From Haemonchus contortus (taxonomy: Eukaryota; Nematoda; Chromadorea; Rhabditida; Trichostrongylidae): a stretch of DNA of 64,000 nt. Position 1 is the first letter of the stretch. The number at the start of each line of letters is the position of its first letter. The stretch covers positions 47,616,336 through 47,680,335 of the forward strand of contig LS997565.1 in assembly GCA_000469685.2 (NCBI GenBank), written 5' to 3'. The position numbers and the translations under genes were made by a program. The notes under the pieces were generated by a model that saw nothing but the letters and a program-made list of their open reading frames with translations, made no database searches and was not told the DNA's origin. Positions 37,201 through 47,340 of the stretch are shown here, piece by piece.

Positions 37201-40200
37201 AAACTTAAGAGTGCTTACCAAAATCGCCACACGACATTGTATGGAGTATTGAAGACGAAATCCGGATAACGCATGTCAGTTTGAGTGATGAGGCCTTCAC
37301 ACTCAGGATTATCGTAGAACTAAAATTTTCCACTTTGAAATAGAATATTATACATGTGGTTATGTGAGTTTCAATGTAAATATTTGCACAACATTTGCCT
37401 TAGTTCCGTGTTCCCCTTTTCATCTCAAATAAGTAGCGCTCTGCACCTATCTGTGGTCTGAAAAGTTGCCGAAAAGCATCTAGCAGGTGGTGGACAACAA
37501 TTGTATTTTCGAAAGGCTCCACTCTACATTTGCATGAGAGCTTTACGGTATCGTTGCACTGAGTATTAGGTACCACAGCTGCGAATGATGGTGTTTTAAT
37601 GGGGCCAGTAAGTCTCGGATTCCAACAATATGTAGCTCAGACAAGGGTACCAATGCTGCAAAGAAATCCAGACGTACGCAGCGTTCAAACAGCGCTCAAC
37701 TATTAAAACAGATCCTTCAATGTGAAAGATTCTAGAAACCAGATGCTCCAGGATTTCATCCTGATCGCTATCAGCTCTCGTCTCGCATTCACGCCCTCAG
37801 CCCTCTTAACTGTCGGCTTTAGCTGGCCTAGCTGGCCGTCCAACCTTCACCATGATGTACACCAACATGTTCCTTTTCATAATCGCTATGGTATTTGACA
37901 CTATGGTATTAACTCCTAGATCGCCTCCTCATTTACTGTTATTTGAACTGACCTCAAATTCAAGGCACATCGTACCCTTGCTGATGACACCAAAGAGAAT
38001 AGCAAATCCGGCTATGAGTTTGCGATTACTGAAAAAATCAGCATCGGAGTAATTACTTCAATCGAGTAGGTCGCCAACAAATTTTTACTAGAAGCACTCA
38101 GTATACGTTTGCACTCAATTGAAAGCTTCAGTTCGATAATAGTAACTGCTTTTGCTGAAGATAATTGCGTCATCGTTCTAACGTTTCTAACAGATGCTAA
38201 ATCCAACGCTAGACTACTTCGAGAGCCGCTTCTGGAACCCGATGAGTATTATATTTGCTTTGTTATTTTGTCGACACTATAGAATCTCTCTGAGTGGGGG
38301 TTCGTGTATTGTTTTGTTGTTTGTTGTTTCAAGGGAATGAGTACGGCGAAAGATGGTCACACTAAGCTCCTAGATATTCTTATATTTAAAACTACTTCGT
38401 AGGTACCAAAAAGTGGAGTATGCATCATGCTGAACTAATGAACTTTTGTTTTGTGTCGAACTGCGTCAAAAGCTCTTTTCTGGCTGGACGTCAGTCAGTT
38501 TGCCAGGGAATCTAATTTGCTCACCATATGTTTGTCTCAGACTGTTCTTGAACATAAAGAACTATTTTTAATTTAATCATATCATCTTTGGACGTCATTC
38601 AGCGTAACTTACTTTTGAGCGAATGGAAGAAATCTAGAGTTCACGGTGAGACAGTAGCGCTCAAATGATGCGCACACAATCAGAAACGATGACGATGTCA
38701 TAGCCACATGGGATATTGTGATCATTGGCACCATATAGGAATACCTGGAAGCAAAATCGGTAGACTCACAGGGTTGGCAATTCATGGGCGAAACTTCAGC
38801 CTCGGACGGGATTCGAACCCGTGCTTGTGCTTTCCGGGCGCCGCGCTCTACCCCTTACAGTACCGATACCCCGCTTGCCCTCACCACTCCTAAATATCGA
38901 TAAAAATCACTAAATCTCCTCTCCACACACCATTACACGAGAATACTTTGAACTCCTCAGTACCGAAATGCGCCATGTACTTGTATTCGTTGGTATAAGA
39001 GTAGAAGACTCTCCGTAAAAGATTCGCAATGTTCAGTGGCTGTGTAACACTTGGATATTGTTTTAACAAATGAAAATGCACCCCAAGAGTTGCTTTCACG
39101 GAATAATTCATCAGCATGAGCAGAGTCTTAACCTAGGAATCGAGCAAATTGCAGAACCACTACACTTTTGATGTCACATTAGGCTACGAAAGGAAGTGCT
39201 GATGTATTTTTGTGTGAAAGACAAAGAGGACAGTCCTAATTCGAGGTCGATAGCCAGTCCAGAGTAGTCCTCCTGTATTTGCCTCCATTCATTTCCCTAA
39301 TTTCCTTCTTTTATCTTTTTACTTTTTGCAGAGATATTCTACTCACCACATTTGCATCAAAACAGGTGATATAAGATAGTCGATGAGCACATTTACAGAC
39401 ATTAAAAGAATATAGGCAGTGCTCACAAATATATCGAAAAAGGCCAATAACATCAGATAAACATTGTGGTTTGTGCGATGGTGCTTCCTGAAATCGTAAT
39501 TTTAGATTATTGGTTGGAAAGTATGAATTATATGGGTTAAGCTAGATATGCCCAAAAATTTCACCCTGCTCTCTCCATTTTAAACAATGTTTGTTCGAAT
39601 GATCAAAGGGTCAACGATCCTTCCTCCCCGGCTAATCGCACGTGGCCAAAAAAGGGTTATCAGCCAAATTTCACGAGCTTTCCACGGGTTACTATACCAT
39701 TTACACACTCAAATTCTTTGCGAGACTTAGCCTGTCGGGCCCGTTACCCTTCGTTCGACCCTTGTACGGCCCCACATAGGTATCTCTCTCCCACATGACC
39801 AACTCTACCTCTTCACTGCTGATTTGGTGATGCCCCCTGACCCTCTTCGGTATGAGAAGCTATCCGAGTGGCCTCCACTAAGTGTGTCGAATAGTTCAGA
39901 GTTGGAGTCGAGCTACTCTTTCCCATGCTCAAATATCAATCTACTTGGAAGATATTCGTGTAGTATAAAATTTATAGCCGTATTATTGCTAGATTGCAGA
40001 GTCTCGTGACGGGGATTGTTGAAAATGCCACTGACGACTGCTTTTCCAAGAGGTCGTTCCCTATCGGGAGAACATTTGACACATGAATCACTAGCGCTGA
40101 GAAAAGCGTCGGGAAGTGCACTTCTACCGTTCTACGTATCCATTACAACTCGTTACTTTTTCAGGAACGGTAATTACTAGTCTTGTAGATTCTGTATATG

Positions 40201-40588
40201 GGTGAGTCATGAGGAACTTTCTCACTCTCTTCGCTTTTCCTTCTGATAATGGATTCTATGGAATGCACCTCCTGCCATTAGCCATATAATCTCCTGCAAG
40301 AGCAAAAAGGAAAAAAAGACATCCACGTTCCCTCGAGCATTTTTCATTTTTCATTGAGTGATGAGTGTAAAGCACGAAACCCCCCGTGGACGAACAAAAA
40401 CGTACGTCGTCATACCTTGATATGAAGACATAGAAGAGGAGCACGTTGTTCATAATACTAATGAACGAAACCGTTGAACCGAATACAGTAACCAGCCAAA
40501 AACGAATATTCGTCATGGCCGGCTGTTCATAGTAGCAATTCTCCGGTGTGGTTGTAATGTGTGGCACAGTTGCTGTTGTTTCGTTCAT
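31298..40588 (-). CDS. Rhodopsin-class neuropeptide (FMRFamide-receptor-like) GPCR
   Basis: Ten exons in coding order: 40416-40588, 39347-39487, 38613-38744, 37953-38028, 37219-37319, 36541-36685, 35287-35417, 34415-34562, 32267-32347, 31298-31417. Every junction is GT/AG and phases close over 1248 nt, giving 415 residues. The N-terminus has a glycosylation site (NET). TM1 is about 29-55, TM2 66-90, TM3 108-132, TM4 153-170, TM5 209-228, TM6 263-286, TM7 301-325. ERY (133-135) replaces DRY, and RLPIY (320-324) stands where NPxxY is usual. SYM.PM.TISHVAMTSSSFLI and AFFDI...AYILLM resemble nematode orphan peptide receptors; the ligand is unknown. A basic/Cys patch (CCCKHK) follows TM7, then a Ser/Pro-rich tail ending ETLL. 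It would signal through G proteins at the plasma membrane of neurons or muscle. Least certain points: the GTTGGT donor of exon 7 and the GTCAGT donor of exon 4. Introns 7 and 9 carry SINE-like copies. Confidence 0.93.
31957..32195 (+). repeat. SINE-like repeat family A, diverged copy (GPCR intron 9, antisense)
   Basis: GTAACGTAGTGCAAAGTGG head, a box B remnant (GAACGAATCCCG), then TGATACTAGACTTGTCT, CAGCCACCGTA, AAAGCCACATACGC and ACTACGATTCTGTATTGAA in family order. Confidence 0.7.
32348..34414 (-). other. Intron 8 of the GPCR gene (largest intron)
   Basis: A 2.07-kb intron between the end of TM7 and the C-terminal tail exons. It holds several short open frames on both strands (for example 33784-34158 plus, 32774-33028 minus) with no recognisable domain and no phase-compatible splice sites into the receptor. 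If the exon 8 donor (34414) were not used, translation would run to a stop at 34289. Confidence 0.6.
34886..35160 (+). repeat. SINE-like repeat family A, copy in GPCR intron 7 (antisense)
   Basis: A head remnant, then box B as GGTTCGATCCTCG, CCAAGCATCTCATTCC, TCGTCTGACTGTGAGAGGATAA, ACATCGGCTGG and GGGGCGCATCCC in order. Confidence 0.75.
38771..38880 (-). repeat. tRNA-headed repeat family B (GPCR intron 2)
   Basis: On the minus strand GTAAGGGGTAGAGCGC (box A-like) is followed by ACGGGTTCGAATCCCGT (perfect box B inside a 5-bp T-stem) and CCGAGGCTGAAG. No acceptor stem closes, and the sequence continues beyond the tRNA-like part, so a SINE head is preferred over a tRNA gene. It sits in sense orientation in the receptor's second intron. 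Confidence 0.55.
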
Positions 40589-40605
40589 TTTTAGGTCTGA
40601 AAATG
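40589..40605 (-). promoter_or_regulatory. Probable trans-splice acceptor of the GPCR gene
   Basis: On the minus strand ATTTTCAG ends 8 bases before the ATG (AG at 40598-40597), as expected for a spliced-leader or 5' UTR acceptor. Confidence 0.5.
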
Positions 40606-43600
40606 CTGAATTTCTTCAGAGAACTTCCAAAACATAATGAGCGAGGAAGGAGCTCCCCTCACGGTTGAGAAGGAGGCAGTAATCGCAACTGAAAAGTACA
40701 AAAAGGGTAAAATATAGGGCAGTACAGACGTGATGACTCGGATTAAATGATGGTTATCTAGTAAAATTCTAAGTTAGCCATTACTTTGCTGAGATCCCGT
40801 GCCACGCACTCACACCTGCCAACGCGTAAGTTTTACCACAGATATTATCCCGACTGCTGGATCAAATAAACCTTTCAGCAGCTTCAAATACTGATCTAAT
40901 AAAGTGGTTACTACTTCAGAAGTCAGTTAATGGACGGATGCAAGTTTTAGTAGGATTATGATCAGTGAGAGTAAAGTGTGCATGAGTAGAGTGGCAAACT
41001 TTCACCCGCTGGTAGAAGAGACAGGATAAAGGTAGATATCTGCAATTGCTATTGGCAGTGGAACCGGGAGGATTAAGGGGTCTTTCAATGGACCACTAGA
41101 CCCTCAACGGCTGAGTGCTGAAGACTGGGCATCCTAAGGCGACAAACACCAGCTATCATGTGTCCTTTCACAGGCATTTAACTCCCTACCAAAATTGTCT
41201 CCTCTTCGCTTATCAACGTAATGGTTGGAAGGAGATCAGAGAAAAGAGCCATAGCAATGTTACCTCCGCTGGACTCGGAATTTAATCAGCGAAGTCAGTG
41301 AGACTGTGAATGTTATGCCCCGCCTCCGTTGGAGTACCAGGAAATACTGACACGATATTAGGTTTCACATTATGAACGGCTTCTTCTGGTCGGACTATCA
41401 TCTTGTTTGGGACCTAAGGCGACATATTGAAAGAGAAAGGATTCTGATATATCACAACAAAAATATCATAAGCATTACGGGTTTCTAAGAAATGTGTGCA
41501 TGGGAGCAAATGAGCTCAAGTTGTACTCTCTTGCCCGAAAAGAAGAAATCGTGTATTTGGAAGTTGCAATTTTTTCAAGGAGCGATGACACGACAAGTTT
41601 ACAATAAGATATGTAAACTGGCTTAGTAGGGCGTTCTACTAGGATTATGCAGAACCATTTAACCAAAGAAGCCTCTATGCAGTCAGAAGCACATCAATAT
41701 AATTGAAAACTAATTCAACAATTGCAAGAGAGCAGCTTCAAGGTCATTGAAAGCAAATTGAATGGATGACTCAGACAAATAAATAAATCAAGTTCCCTTA
41801 ATAGCAATCTAATCTAACAATGACATGTTCCCACTGTTAATAAAAGAGATACGGTAATCTACACCTACTCCAATCACCTCTGCAAAACTAATTTTCAGCA
41901 CAATCTACCTCAGTAAAATCTGCGAGCTAGCTGTGATAGTTTTTGGGTATGATGGTCAGAATTGGTAATTAGGAAGGCTCGTAGAATGAATGCGAATAGC
42001 AATGTACTTTGAAACTCAAAAAAATCAGGTGTGAGGGTCTCGAAGAAACGATACAGGGTCGTGATCAAGTGGAACCTTTATGAAGCCGAAGTAGGCAGAA
42101 GATCGAAGTAATTGTCGATTACAAACACGAACAGTGGATCCTAGACAGATAGGGATTGACGCTAGGGAGAGGATGAAAAAGGAAGTGGCATGAAGGTGGC
42201 TATAAAGCATAATTATCCAAGTAAATAGAGTAGTAAAGAACCTATCTGCCGTTAATAGAAAGGCACTGTAATATCCCTATGATGATGGTCAAGCCAGAAT
42301 TCAGAGATATAGTGTTGTAAGTACTTGTGGCATGCTGATACTACAGATGACTACCTCGCGAAATCGAATACTCAAACTAACTAAAAAACCTGACTGACCA
42401 AAAAGCATAACTCATTAAGCAGGTTTCTACTATTTAAAGACTTCATAGAATGTTCGAGAGAAGGAACTTCGGCGGACACCAAAGTGAAAGCAGTGATGCG
42501 ACTAAGTAGGTCTGGGCTATTAGAGAATCCGTCAATACTAAACCAATAAAAATCTATTTCAACGAACTTTTGCTGCGTTATTACTTTCTAAATCGAGCAA
42601 CAGCAGAGTCCCCAGGATAAAATGCTCAGGGTAAAATGCTCGAGACTAAGAAAAAGATCGGATCTACTGTACTTCCAAGAAATAGTCACAGATATCAGAA
42701 GAAGATCGGTCGATCTTAGCGAATTACGTCAAGTCAAGAAAGACAAGGGAAAGAAGCTTGGTAAGGTATGGAATAGCAAGGTATGAGAAACATTTGATAA
42801 AATCCTAAACGCTTTCAAGAGTTTTGATTTACCGTAAGCTTTGGAACAGAATCAAAACTAATAAGTTAGATGAATTATCAGAAAGATTAGTTTATGGGAA
42901 GGCAAAAAGACCATTTATTGCAGTGTAAATACCGGGAATCCATTCACTGCCTCGTTGACGTGACATTCTTCAAAAACTGAAATTTCTGCCTAGTTCAATC
43001 CAATATGTCCTGTGACGCCCCTAGATGGGGAATGCGGACCATACAAGCTGTCCCTTCTGGGTTTTCTTTCGTTGGACACGTTGGACGTTTTCAAAATGTC
43101 ATGTTGTCCTGAATTTTTGAGGTAAGGCTGATTAGCTAGGAGTTTGCCGAATTGCCACAACGACAGTGGCCGCTTATTAGCTCTGCATGTCTTTGACAGG
43201 ACCTGAATTCTGTTGGGTACGAAGGCACCCTTGTATAGTAAGCACTGAAGATCCTGTTTTAGTTGAAGGACATAAGATTTTCGTGAAGAAAAATGACAAT
43301 TAAGAAAACGATTTCAGACCAGTAACTTCATAAAAGTTGAAACTCGGCTCAATACAACTACGGACTACCTTGGGCATACCTTTCCAGGTTATCATGTAGG
43401 TTTTTGTCCCATATCAAGGCCCTAGTATCCAGGAGCCCAACAGGAAGATAGGAAGAATACAATGAGTAGGCCAACCAAAGTAGGCAGATTAGTGAACCAT
43501 ATGAAATCCAATTTCTATAATTTGAGGTTTTGCACAGATTTTCCGAGTTTCCCAAGACCGTCCATTTCCCGAACCGAAGAAATTTTCATAAAAAGGATAA

Positions 43601-45407
43601 CCCCATTAGATTCCTACTCAACGGCGTCATGGAAAACTTGAAAATTGAAACCTCCGAGACCGTTGATGTGTGAATTTCTCTCGAGTGGAAAATTCATCTC
43701 AAAGTTGATGAAACTGCTGCCGTGGATGAGCTGCCTATCGTTTGGCCCTTTCCAGTGGCTTGGAGGCCGTGATTGGAAACTCCAAGAAGTGGAGGTCTCG
43801 ATGAGATTTTCGAGAAATCGGTTCCTAGACCATGAAAATGACGTAGCCAACATATACAGGTGTATTGGGATGAATTTTACTCAGGCCTTTCCGGTATTTG
43901 GATGAGAATTTGCAAGGGCTAAATCACTATTACTGGCAACCTCCTGGCATCTTTAAGAAATTTTTATTAACCTTGTGAGTAAAGCATTCATTTATATGTG
44001 CAATCCATTGGTCATAAGTGGCAACAACAACCTGAATGAAACAAAACAAAGATCAAGTCCTGAAGGCAATCATATTAATGGAACCGATAAAGGTATCTGT
44101 TAGCTGGACCGTCAAAAAAATAGAAGGATGGGGGAGGGAGGGGAGAGTGGTGAGGGTGGTAATTTAATTCCGAGTCCTTAATTCAATTTCATCCTCACTT
44201 TTTCCTTTTTTTTATCTTGGCTACGTTTGTCACAATAATATTATACAATTTTCTACACAAAGTACGCACAAAGGGAAAATGCATTGCCGTTTTCTGGAAG
44301 TAAAAAACTTGCAATTACCGTATACCTCAATTGAAAGCCGACACTTGATCGTACCAAAATAGACGTTATATCCGTTACTCGGTGTTTAATTAACAATTTA
44401 ATACAACAATAAATTATCAAACAAGCCTTTTAGAGTGATCGCCTTCTCTGAAACCCGAGGGCGTCTAAAGTCATTTCAAAGGCAGGGTACCGTGCGTTTC
44501 GAGCTTTAGTAATCATTTAGCAGGGTCGTACACCATCAAGAAAATAGAATAGATTCTCAAATTGCCTTAAGGACTTATCGAATTCGTACCCATAATCGTA
44601 ACTGGCCATCCCTGCTGCAAATATTGAGGTTGGTTTGTTAATGGAGAAGGTCCCATAGCGATCCTAAGCTCAGGTGTAAGACCGATCTACTTCCGAAAAC
44701 GTCTACTCAGTCAGAAACTCATGAAGGACACATACGAACGATGTCCACAGAGACCAAACTTTTTTGTGATGATGCAGTGTTCGTCCACACTGTTTTTCCA
44801 CTAACTTTTTGGTCTTCCGGAGTGGCAAGATTCCTTCACTGTTCACCAAGTAAAGCACTTTCAACAAACTTAATCCCGCACTTTCAACAAACTTAATCCC
44901 CTCTGGCCCCCGTTACAAGGGCTACGCCATGATGGTCCACAATAAAAACACTTGAATCTAGGCAAAAACTGGTAAAAAATTCACAATTAAAAAACGTTGG
45001 TGCAATTTCCTCTGTGGCTGACGTAGCTGTGAAAAAATGCCCGTTTAATCCTACGGAAATGGTCATTTAAGTGGAAGGCCGAATCAAGAAGAAGCATTAT
45101 CAGGCATTACATCGAAAACAATTTGCTCTAAATTATTTCGAGGGAATCTAATTTCTGAGCAGAAAAAAACAGACTGAAATTGAATGCCTCGTTGCACTCT
45201 GTTTACCCGGTAACCACCAAAGTGCAATCAACTCGCACGGGCAGGGTTACATGCTTCGAGAATCACTTGCTATAGAAGTGAAGCAATCGCCAGCCATGAG
45301 TATTTCTAGTTTATTAGAACTGAATCTTCCAAAATAAAATTATTACAACGCTTTCGTTCAAGTATAAACATATAGAGAAAGGCGAATGTTTACAAAATCT
45401 GCGGGGA
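40606..45407. other. Gene-poor region upstream of the GPCR gene
   Basis: No exon chain is supported. The first 1-2 kb may contain the GPCR promoter. A 43355-43905 island is less AT-rich and open on the minus strand (see findings). A perfect 23-bp tandem duplication lies at 44855-44900. Confidence 0.4.
44855..44900. repeat. Perfect 23-bp direct repeat, two units
   Basis: Units 44855-44877 and 44878-44900 are identical and adjacent (GCACTTTCAACAA...CCC). Confidence 0.95.
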
Positions 45408-45662
45408 AAAGGTTGTGTAGTGGCAAGTGACTCGTTATCACATGCGCGTGGTCAGAGATTTGAATCCTGGATCGTCTCCCGCCAGAGCCAATCAAAGCTT
45501 CCATCCAGGTCGCCCAACTGCTATTTCGTCTGGGAGGATGGATGCAGTGACTTGTACATCGGCTGGCCTTGTTCTACGGACCAAAGGAGCATTCAAGACG
45601 CTCCTACGCTTTTAGATTGAAGTTGGATGCGGGGTGCATCCCTCTGACGGGCTTCATCGAGA
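45408..45662 (+). repeat. SINE-like repeat family A
   Basis: Head GTTGTGTAGTGGCAAGTG, box B-like ATTTGAATCCTGG, a shortened middle (CGTCTGGGAGGATGGATGCAG, TGTACATCGGCTGGCC) and the 3' words GATGCGGGGTGCATCCCTCTGACGGG. The two open frames over it are incidental. Confidence 0.75.
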
Positions 45663-46249
45663 CACACACTTTGAATTCCAATAGTAGACTTGAACAACAA
45701 TTGGTGAGATGTTGATACTTAATGAGGACACCTAGCCATTATCCTCATTGGTGGTAAAGCGTAGGTTGCAGATTCTGAAAATGAGTCAGAAATGCCAACA
45801 ATTGCATGCACGCTGTTATGTTCCAAAACACGTCCTCGAATAATACTTATCAAAAATCAGTAACTACTGGAAACCGTACTTTTATCAACAAAAAAAGATT
45901 ATTACTATTTTCCATATTTGAGGGATATTACTTTTTTGCGTTACCACTACAGTAATCTGTAGAATCGGAGAGGGCAGACTATGAATATTTCACTAGCTTT
46001 CTTGAGCTGACTTTTTAAAATCACAAAAACCTTATTATAGCAGAAAACACTGGCTGAGCGCTCTTTCAGATGGTTCAGGCGCTTACAATTGTGAGCTCTT
46101 GGTGAGAGACGTTTTTCTTGCTCAAGGCTAGTTTTATTTATGGAGGAACAATAGATTGGAGCCTTATCCATTCAAGCGAGGCTTTGAGTTTTCTGAAGGG
46201 TAGAATGACTGCAACAAAAAAGTTACAAGTTAAAAAGGCTAACCATACT

Positions 46250-46460
46250 GGCACTACACCACTTTCATAAAATATCAGGGTTTATATGAGCAGATATTCC
46301 ACAACCATGGCCTGGTCTGATTGAAATCCTGACTGAAACCGCCCAGGCCAACTAGGATTTCCATCTCCTGGGGCAATACCCGTTTGCTAGAATGAAAGCA
46401 GTGGCTTGACGCTTGACTCCACAAATCAATGTATCGAGTTACTACTACATTTCATTTAGA
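46250..46460 (+). repeat. SINE-like repeat family A, strongly decayed
   Basis: Order of remnants: CACAACCATGGCCTGGTC, GGCCAACTAGGATTTCCATC, CCGTTTGCTAGAATGAAAGCAGTGGCTTG. The assignment rests on order and partial matches only. Confidence 0.35.
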
Positions 46461-47129
46461 ACACAACCAAACGTGAGCGATGATTTCTTTAAAAGGAAAA
46501 AAGGACGAATGAATAGAGAAATTGGAAAAATCAGAGATTTTTGAAAGGCTTTTACATACGTAGACCTTCAGGCCTTCTTAAAGTGAAGTCGGGAAGCCAA
46601 CAACCATAGAAAACATCCGTCATTGTAAAATTGTTTGGCTTCGTTATGAATAGACCTTGTTCATCAGGAATTCTTTGAAGAACCCTCGTATAATCTGCAC
46701 GTTCAAGTACACAATCTAGTGAGACTCCCTCTTCATCAGGAATTCGAGGCATTGAATATGGGCAAGTGAAGAGAAAAATATTTATCAGTTGTGTTGTTAA
46801 AATTCTTGTGCCGTTCTATATTTCCCTGTGAGAACGTCGTTGCAAATGCCAGTGGAGTGAGTGCTGGTCAAATCAAAAAGGAGTTGATACAGTAATTAGC
46901 AAGGTCTGATCCAAGTAAGGTATTTGAAGATCGAAAAAAGGAACTGTTTGATAGAGCTCTTCAATAAACTGCACAGAAGAACAACTTTCTCAAATACACA
47001 TATGTACTTTGGGGAAGTAATCCCGTAAAGATTCTGATGGTGCTGAAGTTTTGGAACATCACAATGTAATGGACCCAAATCAGATATATGGCCCGTTACT
47101 GCGTATATGATTGGCCTGAAGATTACACC

Positions 47130-47340
47130 CCGGATTGATCGACAGTCGTCCAAAATAACCAAGTCTCTCGAACTTCCTGAGTCGGTTAGTTCGTACCAGA
47201 CGTGCCTGGGAGGATAAAGCAGCAGGTCGGACGGGTTTGCAAGCCATTGTGAGGAATCACTTTTATTCAAAAAGTAGGACCATGCTCGTTGGCGTGGACT
47301 CATCCCACCAACGAGGATGTGCTATGACCGATTAGAACGT
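47130..47340 (+). repeat. SINE-like repeat family A, headless decayed copy
   Basis: Remnants in order: CGGATTGATCG, ACCAAGTCTCTC, TCGGTTAGTTCGTACCAGAC, TGCCTGGGAGGATAAAGCAG, GCAAGCCATTGT, GACTCATCCCACCAACGAGG. Confidence 0.5.

Noticed and set aside
38771..38880. Considered as a functional tRNA gene
   Set aside because: Box B is perfect, but no acceptor stem pairs and similar extended copies exist (55871), so a repeat head is more likely.
46896..47303. 135-codon minus-strand frame
   Set aside because: Much of it is antisense to a decayed SINE copy at 47130-47340.
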